DNA from: an uncultured Clostridium sp.
GTDB taxonomy: Bacteria > Bacillota > Clostridia > Clostridiales > Clostridiaceae
Length of the DNA stretch: 64,000 bases
Reading direction: 5' to 3'
NCBI GenBank assembly: GCA_902785295.1
Contig: CACZYK010000021.1
Span: 1 to 64,000, forward strand
The stretch's first letter is position 1; each line of letters opens with the position of its first letter. Under the pieces are notes generated by a model. That model was not told the DNA's origin. It did no database searches and saw only the letters and a list, made by a program, of their open reading frames with translations. A program made the position numbers and the translations under genes. This document shows, one piece after another, positions 19,872 to 29,540 of the stretch.

Positions 19872-19946
19872 GGAGCGTTAGTTAAACGGATATAACATAC
19901 CGCTACGGACGGTACATTATGGGTTCGATTCCTATACGCTCTGCCA
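19872..19946 (+). tRNA. tRNA-Arg (anticodon ACG)
   Basis: A 75-nt cloverleaf: acceptor GGAGCGT / ACGCTCT (with a G-U first pair), D-stem GTTA/TAAC, anticodon stem TACCG/CGGTA with loop CTACGGA giving anticodon ACG, T-arm with GGTTCGATTCC, and encoded CCA at 19944-19946. The wobble A is expected to be deaminated to inosine so that it reads CGU, CGC and CGA. Confidence 0.95.
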
Positions 19947-19959
19947 TTTAATATAAAAA

Positions 19960-19988
19960 AGTACTACTAGTATAGTGGTACTTTTTTT
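19960..19988 (+). terminator. Terminator of tRNA-Arg
   Basis: AGTACTACTA (19960-19969) / TAGTGGTACT (19973-19982) followed by seven T. Confidence 0.85.
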
Positions 19989-20103
19989 GGTTCTATAGAA
20001 AATTATATATTTTTTCTTAAAAACTTCTTATTTATTAATCAAAAATTTTTTTGATTGTAATCATATTATATTGAATGTTATTATATAAGTAATAATATAA
20101 GAA

Positions 20104-20150
20104 GGAGGTAACTGCCAATATGTACTTGATAATGGCAGATATTTTATATG
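20104..20150 (+). promoter_or_regulatory. Ribosome binding site separated from its start codon by a hairpin
   Basis: GGAGG at 20104-20108 lies 39 bases before the ATG at 20148. In between, CTGCCA (20112-20117) and TGGCAG (20133-20138) form a perfect 6-bp stem. The loop region holds an ATG at 20120 that opens a 17-codon frame overlapping the main start. Either the hairpin bridges the distance or a leader peptide is made. Confidence 0.45.
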
Positions 20151-22019
20151 AAAGCAAGATGTTATTATTGTGATAAAGAATTAACAGAAAGAACTATAAA
20201 AAGACATATGAAGAATTGTCCAGAAATGAAGAAAGTAATAGAAGAAAAAAAGGAAAATTCAAAAGGAAATAGAAATCAATTTATGATATCAATTAAGAAT
20301 AAGTATACTTCAGAATATTGTATTTATGTTTCTATAGATGCAAATTTACAACTTCAGCATTTAGATAAGTTTATAAGAGATGTATGGGTAGAGTGTTGTG
20401 ACCATTTAAGTGCATTTTTTATTGATGGAGAGATGTATAATAATACTGATTATGAGATGAATGTAAAATTAAAAGATGTTTTGAGTGTTAATCAAAAATT
20501 TGAATATCAATATGATTTTGGTTCAACAACTTATTTAAAATTAGAAGTCATTGATTTGATTGAGGTTCCAAAAGAATTTACTCAAATAGAAATTATTGCA
20601 AGAAATAATGAAATAAAAGAGAACTGTTGTAAATGTGGAAAAGAAGCTAAATATCATCAATGGGAAAAAAATATATGCTTATGTGAAGAATGTTCAAAGG
20701 GAGAGGATAAAGAATATCTTTCAACGATTGGTTATTTTAATTCACCTAGAGATATGGTATGTGGATACATTGGAAGTAAAGATGATGAAGTTCCTTATTT
20801 ACCACAAAATGATAAAAAATATAAAGTTAGCAGAAAAAAACCAGATATAGAAGACCCTTTTGACGATTTTGATATTTTCGGTGATTCTGCTATTGAAAGG
20901 GCATGCAATATGCTTTTACAAATACAAAGAAAGGTGAAATTTTCATTAAACTTAGAAGAATTACTTAATTCATATTCTAAAGATGACATTATAGGGTTTG
21001 CAGAAGCTAATAATTTAGAACTTTCAATGAAATTAACTAAAAAGAATATGATAAAAAAATATATTAGTGAATATAAAGATGGACTAATTAATAATATAAA
21101 TTCAATGTATGAAGAAAAGTATAATCTTATAAGGGAACTTATTAAAAAGAATGGTGTTATATCAGCAAATGAAACCACTGATAAAAAGTTGAATTATTTA
21201 CAATTTTTAACTAGTGGAATTGTTTTTTTTGTAGATAAAGATGGTGAAGAATTTTTTGTAATGCCAAATGAAATTCAGGAAATCATTAAAGAAAATGATA
21301 CTATTGATTTGAGAAGAAAGATTAAAGAAAATACAACATTTTATAAAATATTTAAAGGAATACTTAATGCTTATGGAGTACTTAATGAAAATAATTTAAA
21401 GCGTATATTAAAAAAATATTATAACGATGTTGATGAAGAAGAATTAATAAATAGAATTATGAATGAAGATAATTGTGTATGTGAATGTGACATTTTTTAT
21501 GATAATGAAGAAAGAATATTTTTAAATTATGAAATAGAAGACTATGAAGAAATAAAAGATATTATAAAAAAAGATTTAGAGTATGCTGATTTATCTAAAG
21601 AGCAATTAATCTCTATGGCAGATGAAGATTATTTTTTGAATAATAAAGTAGGTAAAACATTTAAAAAAGAATTTTTAGCACTAATTGATATAGATGAAGA
21701 TGAAATTGAAGAATATATGGAAGAGTTATTCACAAGAATACAGTTTATGGATAAAAAAGAAGTATTAGAATTATGCTTTGAAGAAGTGTATTCAAGACCA
21801 AATAGTGAAGAGAGATTTTTACTTAAAAAGACATTACTTGATTTTATTGAAAATATATCACTATGGAAATATAAAGGTTATACCATAAAACAAATAGAAA
21901 GAAAAAATGTAAGAAATGATATTAAAGTTGGAAGAAATGACTTATGTCCATGTGGTAGTGGTAAAAAGTATAAAAAGTGTTGTGGTAGCAATGATAAAAT
22001 AATTAAATTTAAAAAGTAA
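20148..22019 (+). CDS. SEC-C zinc-motif protein with pRiA4b ORF-3-like domain
   Basis: A 623-residue soluble protein of unknown function. The N-terminus is a C2HC-like finger (CYYCDKE ... HMKNC, residues 4-24). Residues about 45-150 match the pRiA4b ORF-3-like fold ([19 protein letters not shown], then YDFGSTT). A four-cysteine segment CCKCGKEA ... CLCEEC follows near 163-182, then a long acidic helical region. The C-terminus is a SEC-C metal-binding motif ([19 protein letters not shown], about 595-613) like that at the end of SecA. Several cysteine-rich modules suggest zinc-dependent protein or nucleic-acid contact. It is a single-gene unit with an unusual initiation region and a shared terminator. 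Confidence 0.7.
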   Translation: MKARCYYCDKELTERTIKRHMKNCPEMKKVIEEKKENSKGNRNQFMISIKNKYTSEYCIYVSIDANLQLQHLDKFIRDVWVECCDHLSAFFIDGEMYNNTDYEMNVKLKDVLSVNQKFEYQYDFGSTTYLKLEVIDLIEVPKEFTQIEIIARNNEIKENCCKCGKEAKYHQWEKNICLCEECSKGEDKEYLSTIGYFNSPRDMVCGYIGSKDDEVPYLPQNDKKYKVSRKKPDIEDPFDDFDIFGDSAIERACNMLLQIQRKVKFSLNLEELLNSYSKDDIIGFAEANNLELSMKLTKKNMIKKYISEYKDGLINNINSMYEEKYNLIRELIKKNGVISANETTDKKLNYLQFLTSGIVFFVDKDGEEFFVMPNEIQEIIKENDTIDLRRKIKENTTFYKIFKGILNAYGVLNENNLKRILKKYYNDVDEEELINRIMNEDNCVCECDIFYDNEERIFLNYEIEDYEEIKDIIKKDLEYADLSKEQLISMADEDYFLNNKVGKTFKKEFLALIDIDEDEIEEYMEELFTRIQFMDKKEVLELCFEEVYSRPNSEERFLLKKTLLDFIENISLWKYKGYTIKQIERKNVRNDIKVGRNDLCPCGSGKKYKKCCGSNDKIIKFKK

Positions 22020-22020
22020 A

Positions 22021-22056
22021 AAATATAACTGTGCATTTTTTTGCACAGTTATATTT
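22021..22056. terminator. Bidirectional terminator between the SEC-C gene and psd
   Basis: A perfect 15-bp inverted repeat runs from AAATATAACTGTGCA (22021-22035) to TGCACAGTTATATTT (22042-22056), with T-runs on both strands. The last psd codons lie inside its right arm. Confidence 0.85.
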
Positions 22057-22936
22057 TTTCTCCTATAGTTTCTCCCATCTGTATTTTACATTCAAAACCT
22101 AGGTTAGTTTGGTTTAAAATATCATCATCAATTTTAACAACATTTTTTTTGAAAAATAAAATAGCTGTTGAGCCACCAAATTTAAAATAACCTTTTTCTT
22201 GACATTTCTTAACCTTTACTTCTGGTGTATAAGTTTGAATAATACTTCCTACGCAAGTTGCTCCAACTTCAACATAAATTACCTCTCCAAAGTTATCAGA
22301 TTTAAAAATAGACCATTCTCTTTTATTTTGGCAATATAGCTTTGGAATTCTCTCTAGTGCAGTGGGGTTAACTGAATAATAGTTTCCATCAATAAATTTA
22401 CTCTCTTTAGGAACACCAGAATCAATAAAATGAAATCTGTGATAGTCAGTTGGACAAAGTCTTAAAACTAAACAAGTTCCTTCATTATATTCTTTAGCTA
22501 TTTCATCATCACAAAGTAGTTCAGAAAGGCTATAAGTGAGATGTTTAACTTGAATAAGGTCATCCATATTTATATTTTCATATGCAAAAAGTCTTCCATC
22601 ACCAGGAGATATAAGCTTTGAAGGGTTCATATCTATTTGTCTTGCGTCTGGTTTAAGTTTTCTTGAAAAAAAATCATTAAAAGAAGTAAATTCATTTTCT
22701 GATTTTATGCATTCTTGCATATTTATCTCATAATCTTTAATAAAGCTAGGAATTTTTCTTTTACTTAAGGCTCTATCACAATAAAATCCATAAATACTAG
22801 ATATAATTTTACGTTTTACAATAAGCTCTGTCATACTTTTTCCTAAAGGTGATTCATAACACCATTTAATATATTTATCTCCAAAAACTTTTTCCTCTTC
22901 ATAAGATTTAGTTTTTCTATTAAAAATTTGTATCAT
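22049..22936 (-). CDS. psd: Phosphatidylserine decarboxylase proenzyme
   Basis: Makes phosphatidylethanolamine from phosphatidylserine at the membrane. The 295-residue proenzyme has the self-cleavage motif FGGST near residues 253-257 (LGST/GGST family), where cleavage before Ser would create the pyruvoyl-bearing alpha chain of about 40 residues. PTDYHRFHF (His motif), the SPGDGRL segment and the [10 protein letters not shown] region are typical of PSD. The ribosome binding site on the minus strand is GAGAGGATAAAT. No pssA gene adjoins; the gene is convergent with the SEC-C gene. Confidence 0.96.
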   Translation of the reverse strand: MIQIFNRKTKSYEEEKVFGDKYIKWCYESPLGKSMTELIVKRKIISSIYGFYCDRALSKRKIPSFIKDYEINMQECIKSENEFTSFNDFFSRKLKPDARQIDMNPSKLISPGDGRLFAYENINMDDLIQVKHLTYSLSELLCDDEIAKEYNEGTCLVLRLCPTDYHRFHFIDSGVPKESKFIDGNYYSVNPTALERIPKLYCQNKREWSIFKSDNFGEVIYVEVGATCVGSIIQTYTPEVKVKKCQEKGYFKFGGSTAILFFKKNVVKIDDDILNQTNLGFECKIQMGETIGEKI

Positions 22937-23057
22937 ATTTATCCTCTCAATTTAAATAAAATTAACATATTAATAAATAAAATTAACACATTAATTATAA
23001 CAAAAACCCTATAATTTACAAACTGATATAATTTCCTGGCATAATAAAAAAATAATG

Positions 23058-23126
23058 TTGAATTTTAAAAAAAATCGGGTTACAATAGTTTAAGAAGGAT
23101 ATTGATAATTTCTTAACAAATGTTAA
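23058..23126 (+). promoter_or_regulatory. hydA promoter with downstream dyad
   Basis: TTGAAT (23058-23063), a 17-base spacer and TACAAT (23081-23086) make a good sigma-A promoter, with transcription expected near 23093. The dyad TTAAC-AAAT-GTTAA (23113-23126) lies about 20 bases further on, well placed for a repressor. Its half-sites are everted relative to the clostridial Rex consensus, so the factor is uncertain. Confidence 0.5.
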
Positions 23127-23201
23127 AAATATAGAAAATTCAATGATTTAGCGGATTAAAATGGTGAAAAATTACTAATAGCTTAGGGAGGAAACAATAG
23201 A

Positions 23202-24926
23202 ATGATTAATATAACCATAAACGAAAATGAGTACCAAGTTTCAGAAGGTTCTACTATATTAGAAGCAATAAGAAGTAATGGTATGGATATTACTACATTA
23301 TGTTATTTAAAAGAATGCTTGAATGTTGGTAAATGTGGTGTTTGTGCAGTTGAAGTTGAAGGAAAAAATAATTTAGTGCTTGCATGTTTAACTAAAGTTG
23401 AAGAAGGTATGGTTATAAAAACTGATACAGAAAAAGTACAAGAAAGAGTAAAAACAAGAGTATCAGCATTATTAAATAAGCATGAATTTAAATGTGGTGC
23501 ATGTCCAAGAAGAGAAAATTGTGAATTATTAAAGTTAGTTATAAAAACAAAGGCAAAGGCAGCAACTCCATTTGTTGTTCCTGATAAGACAGAATATATA
23601 GATAACAGAAGTAAATCTATAATGATAGATAGGTCAAAATGTGTACTTTGTGGAAGATGTGTAGCTGCTTGTTCAAGCAAGACTGGTACAAATTCACTAA
23701 AAATAGCTAATGTAGATGGAAAGAGAATTGTTACAACTGGTTGTGATGAATGGTTAGATAATACAAATTGTTTACTTTGTGGACAATGTGTTGTTGCATG
23801 TCCAGTAGCAGCATTACAAGAAGTTCCTCATATAGATAGAGTAAAAGCTGCTTTAGCAGACCCAGAAAAGCATGTTATAGTTGCTATGGCACCAGCTGTT
23901 AGAACAGCTATGGGTGAATTATTTAAAATGGGTTATGGAGTAGATGTAACAGGAAAAATATATACAGCATTAAGACAATTAGGATTTGATAAAATATTTG
24001 ATATAAACTTTGGTGCAGATATGACTATTATGGAAGAAGCTACAGAACTTCTTGAAAGAATTAAGAATAATGGTCCATTCCCAATGTTTACTTCATGTTG
24101 TCCAGGCTGGGTAAGACAAGCAGAAAACTATTATCCTCAATTATTAGGAAATTTATCATCTGCTAAGTCACCACAACAAATATTTGGTTCTGCAACAAAG
24201 ACTTATTATCCAGAAATATCAGGAATAGATCCAAAAAATGTATTTACTGTAACAGTAATGCCTTGTACAGCTAAGAAATATGAAGCAGATAGACCTGAAA
24301 TGGAAATCAATGGCATAAGAGAAATTGATGCTACAATAACTACAAGAGAATTAGCAAAACTTATAAAAGATGTTAAGATAAACTTTGCTCAATTAGAAGA
24401 TGGTGAAGCTGACCCAGCAATGGGAGAATATACAGGTGCTGGAACTATATTTGGAGCAACTGGTGGAGTTATGGAAGCGGCTATAAGAAGTGCTAAGGAA
24501 TTTGCAGAAAAGAAAGAATTAGAAAATGTTGATTATGTAGAAGTAAGAGGATTAAAAGGTGTTAAGGAAGCTACTATTGAAATAGCAGGAAATGAATATA
24601 ATGTAGCTGTAATTAATGGTTCAAAAAATTTAGCTGAATTTATTAATAGTGGAAAAATAGACGAAAAGCAATATCACTTTATTGAAGTAATGGCATGCCC
24701 TGGTGGATGTGTAAATGGTGGAGGACAACCTCATGTAAATAATCTTGAAATAGAAAGAAATGATATAAAAACAATTAGAGCATCTGTTCTTTATAACCAA
24801 GATAAAAATGCAGAAAAGAGAAAATCTCATGAAAATACTGCAATAAAGAAAATGTATGAAACTTATATGGGTGAACCAGGTAAAGGACTTGCTCATAAGT
24901 TACTTCACAGAAAATATACAAAGTAG
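23202..24926 (+). CDS. hydA: [FeFe] hydrogenase, monomeric CpI type
   Basis: Ferredoxin-linked H2 production that disposes of fermentation electrons. 574 residues. Domain order: plant-type [2Fe-2S] domain (Cys in TLCYLKECLNVGKCGVC, about 33-49), a His/Cys-ligated [4Fe-4S] segment (HEFKCGACPRRENC, about 94-107), two ferredoxin-like [4Fe-4S] motifs (CVLCGRCVAAC and CLLCGQCVVACP, about 147-202), and the H-cluster domain with TSCCPGWVRQ, MPCTAKKYEADR and MACPGGCVNGGGQP. This is the CpI architecture. AGGGAGGAAAC precedes the ATG after a ~109-base 5' UTR. The maturases HydEFG are not in the window. Confidence 0.98.
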   Translation: MINITINENEYQVSEGSTILEAIRSNGMDITTLCYLKECLNVGKCGVCAVEVEGKNNLVLACLTKVEEGMVIKTDTEKVQERVKTRVSALLNKHEFKCGACPRRENCELLKLVIKTKAKAATPFVVPDKTEYIDNRSKSIMIDRSKCVLCGRCVAACSSKTGTNSLKIANVDGKRIVTTGCDEWLDNTNCLLCGQCVVACPVAALQEVPHIDRVKAALADPEKHVIVAMAPAVRTAMGELFKMGYGVDVTGKIYTALRQLGFDKIFDINFGADMTIMEEATELLERIKNNGPFPMFTSCCPGWVRQAENYYPQLLGNLSSAKSPQQIFGSATKTYYPEISGIDPKNVFTVTVMPCTAKKYEADRPEMEINGIREIDATITTRELAKLIKDVKINFAQLEDGEADPAMGEYTGAGTIFGATGGVMEAAIRSAKEFAEKKELENVDYVEVRGLKGVKEATIEIAGNEYNVAVINGSKNLAEFINSGKIDEKQYHFIEVMACPGGCVNGGGQPHVNNLEIERNDIKTIRASVLYNQDKNAEKRKSHENTAIKKMYETYMGEPGKGLAHKLLHRKYTK

Positions 24927-24939
24927 TTTATAATATTTT

Positions 24940-24974
24940 AAGGGGCTGCTATTTACAGTAGCCCCTTAATTTTT
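24940..24974 (+). terminator. Terminator of hydA
   Basis: AAGGGGCTGCT (24940-24950) / AGTAGCCCCTT (24957-24967) with one G-U pair, followed by AATTTTT. Confidence 0.85.
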
Positions 24975-24992
24975 AAGAAAGGATGAAGTGTA

Positions 24993-25778
24993 ATGAAGAT
25001 ATTAGCAAGTGATTTAGATGGAACATTAGTAGTGAATAATAAAATATCAAAAGAAGATATAGAAGCTATACATAAGCTAAAAGAAAATGGAGGAAAGTTT
25101 GTTATTTCTACAGGAAGAACTCCTAATGGAGTAAAAAACTTAATAGATAATTATCCATTAGAATATGATTATTTATCTCTTTGCAATGGTGGTCTTATAA
25201 TTGATAAAAATGATAATATAGTATGGGATAAATGGATTCCTAATAAAGTATATAAATCAATTTTAGAGGATTATTATGATAATGAAGATGTAATAATAAG
25301 TTGTGATAATTCTAAAGAAATAAGAGTAGTGTGGAAAAGTCAAATAAAATCTGAAGAGACACTTGGATATCTTTCTATTCCTTTTAAAAGAATAAAAAGA
25401 GAAGAAATGGAAAAGAAAACTGATGATTATAGAATGTTAAGTTTATTTACTTTTAGCAATGACTATGAATGGGCAGAAAAAGCTAAAAATGAAATAGTGG
25501 ATAAGTATGGAGAATATGTTGAAGCATATAGAAATCAATTTTTTATAGATGTTGTTCCTAAGGGATGTTCAAAGGGAAATGCTTTATTAAAGATATTAGA
25601 GCTTGAAGGAGAAGAAAAAGAAAATCTTTATACTATAGGAGATTCTTTTAATGATTTATCTATGCTTAAAATAACTCCAAATGGATATACATTTAACAGA
25701 GCAGAGGATGAATTGAAAAAATATGTGAATAATTTAACTGACAATGTTTATGAATTAATTGATACTATGCTAAAATAA
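24993..25778 (+). CDS. Cof-type HAD-superfamily phosphatase
   Basis: A 261-residue cytosolic HAD hydrolase. Motif I is ASDLDGTLV (nucleophile Asp about residue 7), motif II STGRT, motif III Lys in the VPKGCSKGNAL region, and motif IV GDSFNDLSML; the C2B cap between motifs II and III is typical of Cof/YidA sugar-phosphate and cofactor-phosphate phosphatases. The substrate cannot be told. AAAGGATG lies before the ATG. A second paralogue of the same family is at 48418. It is not obviously linked to the urease genes that follow. Confidence 0.88.
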   Translation: MKILASDLDGTLVVNNKISKEDIEAIHKLKENGGKFVISTGRTPNGVKNLIDNYPLEYDYLSLCNGGLIIDKNDNIVWDKWIPNKVYKSILEDYYDNEDVIISCDNSKEIRVVWKSQIKSEETLGYLSIPFKRIKREEMEKKTDDYRMLSLFTFSNDYEWAEKAKNEIVDKYGEYVEAYRNQFFIDVVPKGCSKGNALLKILELEGEEKENLYTIGDSFNDLSMLKITPNGYTFNRAEDELKKYVNNLTDNVYELIDTMLK

Positions 25779-25780
25779 AA

Positions 25781-25810
25781 ATAGTTTTTTTAAATTTACT
25801 ATGATATAAT
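25781..25810 (+). promoter_or_regulatory. Candidate urease promoter with dyad
   Basis: TATAAT at 25805-25810 is a consensus -10, but the -35 is poor (TAGTTT at 25782-25787). The dyad ATAGT (25781-25785) - N12 - ACTAT (25798-25802) covers the promoter, as expected for regulated transcription. Confidence 0.4.
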
Positions 25811-25830
25811 TTATTTAAATTGAACAAAGG

Positions 25831-25863
25831 GGTTCAACGAATTTTTTTCGTTGAGCCATTTTT
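25831..25863 (+). terminator. Terminator or attenuator in the urease leader
   Basis: GGTTCAACGAA (25831-25841) / TTCGTTGAGCC (25847-25857) with one G-U pair, followed by ATTTTTC. It lies downstream of the TATAAT and about 75 bases before ureA, so it could attenuate the operon or simply end the HAD gene transcript. Confidence 0.65.
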
Positions 25864-25937
25864 CTTATAAAAAACTATAAATAATTTATTTATTTAATAA
25901 TAAAAGAAATAAGTTTAAAAATTAGGAGGTGTTTTTT

Positions 25938-26240
25938 ATGAGGCTTACGCCAAAAGAACAAGAAAAATTAATGTTGCATTTTGCAGGTGAGTTAGCTGCA
26001 AAGAGAAAGGCAAGGGGAGTAAAACTTAATTATGTAGAATCTGTTGCATATATTAGTTCAGAACTTTTAGAACTAGCAAGAGATGGTCATACTGTTACAG
26101 AATTAATGAATATGGGTACTAAACTTCTTTCAAGAGAAGATGTTATGGAAGGAGTTCCAGAAATGATACATGATGTTCAAATTGAAGCAACCTTTCCAGA
26201 TGGAACTAAATTAGTTACTGTACATAATCCAATAAAATAG
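25938..26240 (+). CDS. ureA: Urease subunit gamma
   Basis: The smallest structural subunit of the (alpha beta gamma) urease, which hydrolyses urea to ammonia and carbamate. The 100-residue length is exactly the family norm. Typical segments are [13 protein letters not shown] at the N-terminus and [28 protein letters not shown] shared among gamma subunits at the C-terminus (positions about 73-100). The start is the ATG at 25938, eight bases after AGGAGG (25924-25929); an upstream in-frame GTG at 25929 lies inside that site. First gene of ureABCEFGD. Confidence 0.98.
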   Translation: MRLTPKEQEKLMLHFAGELAAKRKARGVKLNYVESVAYISSELLELARDGHTVTELMNMGTKLLSREDVMEGVPEMIHDVQIEATFPDGTKLVTVHNPIK

Positions 26241-26256
26241 AAGGGAAGTGTGATAA

Positions 26257-26619
26257 ATGATTCCAGGAGAAGTTTTTTATTCTGATAAAGAAATAATTTT
26301 AAATGAAGGAAGAAAAACAATAAAAATAAAGGTTTGTAATAATGGAGATAGACCTGTTCAAGTAGGGTCACATTTTCATTTTTTTGAGGTTAATAAATTT
26401 TTAAAGTTTGATAGGGAAAAATCTTATGGAATGAGACTTGATATTCCTTCTGGTACTTCAGTAAGATTTGAACCAGGTGAAGAAAAAGAAGTTCAATTAG
26501 TTGAAATAGGTGGTAAAAAGAGAGTCTTTGGCTTAAATGATTTAACAAGATGTCAAGTTAATGATGAAACTAAAAAATCTTCTTTAGAAAAAGCAAAGCT
26601 AAAAGGATTTATTGAGTAA
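26257..26619 (+). CDS. ureB: Urease subunit beta
   Basis: A 120-residue beta structural subunit. It begins [13 protein letters not shown] and contains the family signatures [19 protein letters not shown] (about 27-45) and [19 protein letters not shown]. The last ~15 residues are a charged tail slightly longer than in the shortest family members. AAGGGAAGTG precedes the start. It lies 16 bases after ureA and 12 bases before ureC, consistent with stoichiometric expression of the three structural subunits. Confidence 0.98.
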   Translation: MIPGEVFYSDKEIILNEGRKTIKIKVCNNGDRPVQVGSHFHFFEVNKFLKFDREKSYGMRLDIPSGTSVRFEPGEEKEVQLVEIGGKKRVFGLNDLTRCQVNDETKKSSLEKAKLKGFIE

Positions 26620-26631
26620 GGAGGGGAAAAA

Positions 26632-28350
26632 ATGAGTTATAAAATATCATCAAAGGATTATGGAATGATGTTTGGTCCTACTGTTGGAGATAAAGTAAGA
26701 CTTGGAGATACCAATTTAATTATAGAGGTAGAGAAAGATTTTACTACTTATGGTGATGAGATAAAATTTGGTGGTGGAAAAACTATTCGTGATGGAATGG
26801 GTCAATCTGTTAATACAACAAGTAAAGATGGAGATTTGGATTTAGTAATAACTAATGCCCTAATTTTAGATTATACAGGAATTTATAAAGCTGATATAGG
26901 AATTAAGGATGGGTATATAGCTGGAATAGGAAAGGCAGGAAATCCAGATGTTTTAGATGGAGTAACACCTGGAATGACTGTGGGAGCATCTACTGAGGCA
27001 ATTTCTGCAGAAGGTCTTATAGTAACAGCAGGGGGAATAGATACTCATATTCATTTTATTTCTCCTCAACAAATTGATACAGCTCTTTATAGTGGAATTA
27101 CCACAATGATAGGTGGAGGAACTGGTCCTGCTGATGGAACTAATGCCACAACTTGTACTCCTGGTCCTTGGAACTTAGAAAAAATGATAAAGGCAGCAGA
27201 AGAATATCCAATGAATTTAGGCTTTTTTGGAAAAGGAAACTGTGGAAGTGAAGAGCCTTTAATAGAACAAATTAAAGCTGGAGCTTTAGGGTTAAAAATT
27301 CATGAAGACTGGGGTGCAACTCCATCAGTTATTAATTGCAGTTTAAATGTTGCTGATAAATATGATGTTCAAGTTGCTATACATACAGATACATTAAACG
27401 AAGCTGGATGTGTTGAAGATACCCTAAATGCAATCGCAGGAAGAACAATTCATACATTCCACACAGAGGGAGCAGGTGGAGGACATGCACCAGATATTAT
27501 TAAAGTTGCAGCTTATCCAAATGTTTTGCCAGCATCAACAAACCCAACAATGCCTTTTACAGTTAACACATTAGATGAACATTTAGATATGCTTATGGTA
27601 TGTCATCACTTAGATAAAAATATTGAAGAAGATATTGCTTTTGCAGATTCAAGAATTAGACCAGAAACAATTGCAGCAGAAGATATTTTACAAGACTTAG
27701 GTGTATTTAGCATAATGAGCTCAGATTCTCAAGCTATGGGAAGAGTTGGAGAAGTTATAACAAGAACTTGGCAAACAGCTCATAAAATGAAAGAGCAAAG
27801 AGGAAAACTTAAGGAGGATGTAGAAGGAAATGATAACTTTAGAGCGAGAAGATATGTTTCAAAATATACTATAAATCCTGCTATAGCTCAAGGTATTTCA
27901 GATTATGTTGGTTCAGTTGAAAAAGGAAAATTTGCAGATTTAGTTTTATGGAATGCAGCATTTTTTGGAGTAAAACCAGAAATGATAATTAAAGGTGGAA
28001 TGATTACAGCCTCTAAAATGGGTGACCCTAATGCTTCTATTCCAACACCACAACCAGTTTTTTATAGACATATGTTTGGAGCAGATGGAGCTGCAAAATA
28101 TGATACATCAATAACATTTGTTTCAAAGGCAGCAGTAGAAAATGGAATAAAGGAAAAACTTGATTTAAAGAAAAATATTTTTCCAGTAAAAAATTGCAGA
28201 AACATAGGAAAGAAGGATATGGTATTAAATAATGCTATGCCTAAGATAACAGTAGACCCAGAAACTTATGAAGTTAAAGCAGATGGAGAAACTTTAAAAT
28301 GTGAACCAGCAAAGGTATTGCCTTTAGCACAATTGTATAATTTATTTTAA
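26632..28350 (+). CDS. ureC: Urease subunit alpha (catalytic)
   Basis: The catalytic subunit, 572 residues, carrying the bi-nickel centre. The nickel-binding HIH is in [11 protein letters not shown] (about 134-144), the lysine to be carbamylated is in [11 protein letters not shown] (about 219-229), further ligands are in AIHTDTLNE and [13 protein letters not shown], and the mobile flap is [10 protein letters not shown] (about 322-331). The Asp ligand of the second nickel is in [11 protein letters not shown]. All key residues are present, so the enzyme should be active once matured by UreEFGD. GGAGGGGAAAA precedes the ATG. Confidence 0.99.
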   Translation: MSYKISSKDYGMMFGPTVGDKVRLGDTNLIIEVEKDFTTYGDEIKFGGGKTIRDGMGQSVNTTSKDGDLDLVITNALILDYTGIYKADIGIKDGYIAGIGKAGNPDVLDGVTPGMTVGASTEAISAEGLIVTAGGIDTHIHFISPQQIDTALYSGITTMIGGGTGPADGTNATTCTPGPWNLEKMIKAAEEYPMNLGFFGKGNCGSEEPLIEQIKAGALGLKIHEDWGATPSVINCSLNVADKYDVQVAIHTDTLNEAGCVEDTLNAIAGRTIHTFHTEGAGGGHAPDIIKVAAYPNVLPASTNPTMPFTVNTLDEHLDMLMVCHHLDKNIEEDIAFADSRIRPETIAAEDILQDLGVFSIMSSDSQAMGRVGEVITRTWQTAHKMKEQRGKLKEDVEGNDNFRARRYVSKYTINPAIAQGISDYVGSVEKGKFADLVLWNAAFFGVKPEMIIKGGMITASKMGDPNASIPTPQPVFYRHMFGADGAAKYDTSITFVSKAAVENGIKEKLDLKKNIFPVKNCRNIGKKDMVLNNAMPKITVDPETYEVKADGETLKCEPAKVLPLAQLYNLF

Positions 28351-28363
28351 TGAGGTGTAATTA

Positions 28364-28834
28364 ATGTTAGCAGAAAGTATATTAGGAAAAGTAAATGATG
28401 AAAAGTTTAAAGGCTTTAATATAGATTATGTAGATATAGAGTGGCATGAAGCCTTTAAAAAAATTCATAAAAAGAAAACTCATTCAGGAATTGAAATAGG
28501 AATAAAATTAGGTGATTATATTTTAACAAGAGGTCTTAATGATGGAGATGTTTTAGCTATAAATGGAGATAGCATAATAGTTGTTAACATACCAGAAACA
28601 ATGGCTTTAGTTGTTGATGTAGAAGATAATCACTTAATTCCTAAAGTTTGTTATGAAATTGGGAATAGGCATGCAACTTTATTTGCAGGAGAAAACCATA
28701 ATCAGTTTATAACAATATATGATGAACCTATGAAAGAAATGTTAGAAAAATTAGGAGTAAAAGTAGAAGCTAAAAAAGTAAAGTTTGATTTTGATAAAAG
28801 AATATCAGCTTCTATAAATAATCATCATCACTAA
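28364..28834 (+). CDS. ureE: Urease accessory protein UreE, nickel metallochaperone
   Basis: Binds nickel and hands it to UreG for urease assembly. 156 residues, with an N-terminal peptide-binding-like domain and a C-terminal metal-binding domain containing IGNRHATLFAGENHNQF (about 101-117), where the conserved interface His lies. The C-terminus ends in a short His cluster (NNHHH), a modest version of the His-rich tails of other UreE. GAGGTG lies before the ATG. It ends one base before ureF. Confidence 0.96.
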   Translation: MLAESILGKVNDEKFKGFNIDYVDIEWHEAFKKIHKKKTHSGIEIGIKLGDYILTRGLNDGDVLAINGDSIIVVNIPETMALVVDVEDNHLIPKVCYEIGNRHATLFAGENHNQFITIYDEPMKEMLEKLGVKVEAKKVKFDFDKRISASINNHHH

Positions 28835-28835
28835 A

Positions 28836-29522
28836 ATGGATAAGAGATATTTACTTTTACAAATAAATGATGCAGCTTTTCCTATTGGTTCATATACTCA
28901 TTCCTATGGTTTAGAAACATATATTCAAAAGAACTTAGTTAAAAATTCTAATGATGTTTATGAATATATAAAAGCTAATGCAAAAACAAATTTTTTATAT
29001 ACAGAGCTTTTAGCAGCATATAAAGCCTACGAATTTGCAGAGGAAAATAATTTATCAAAAATTCTAGAGCTTGAAGAAATAATAGATGCTAGCAAACTAC
29101 CAAAGGAAATAAGAATAGCAAGTGAAAAGCTTGGCTCAAGATTTATTAAAACTGTAAATTCATTAGATGTTAAATATGAAAGTAATATTTTTAATAAATA
29201 TATAAAAAAAGAGAATGAAGGTACAAGAATTCATTCCGTAGCTTATGGGGTATTTTGTTTTTCTGCAGGAATTGATAAGGTAAAAGCTATGGAAGGATAT
29301 TTATATGCTTATGTTTCTGCAAGTATTATAAATGCAGTAAAGCTTATACCATTAAGTCAAAATGAAGGGCAAAAAATACTTTATAAGTGTTATAAATTTT
29401 TTGATGAAATAATTGATATGCTTTCTAATCTTGATATGAAAGATTTATGCTTATCTACACCAGGCTTTGACATTAGGTGTATGCAGCATGAAGCTTTATA
29501 TTCAAGATTATACATGTCATAA
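28836..29522 (+). CDS. ureF: Urease accessory protein UreF
   Basis: All-helical GTPase-regulating member of the UreD-UreF-UreG maturation complex. 228 residues; characteristic segments are DAAFPIGSYTHSYGLETYI (about 12-30) near the N-terminus and the C-terminal STPGFDIRCMQHEALYSRL (about 208-226), which is where UreF contacts UreD/UreG. No clear ribosome binding site precedes the ATG and only one base separates it from the ureE stop, so translation is probably coupled to ureE. Confidence 0.96.
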   Translation: MDKRYLLLQINDAAFPIGSYTHSYGLETYIQKNLVKNSNDVYEYIKANAKTNFLYTELLAAYKAYEFAEENNLSKILELEEIIDASKLPKEIRIASEKLGSRFIKTVNSLDVKYESNIFNKYIKKENEGTRIHSVAYGVFCFSAGIDKVKAMEGYLYAYVSASIINAVKLIPLSQNEGQKILYKCYKFFDEIIDMLSNLDMKDLCLSTPGFDIRCMQHEALYSRLYMS

Positions 29523-29540
29523 TTTTTGGAGGGTTTAAAA

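Noticed and set aside
23108..23130. Canonical Rex operator at hydA
   Set aside because: Half-sites are everted (TTAAC-N4-GTTAA) relative to TTGTTAA-N4-TTAACAA, so I record a dyad but do not name the regulator.
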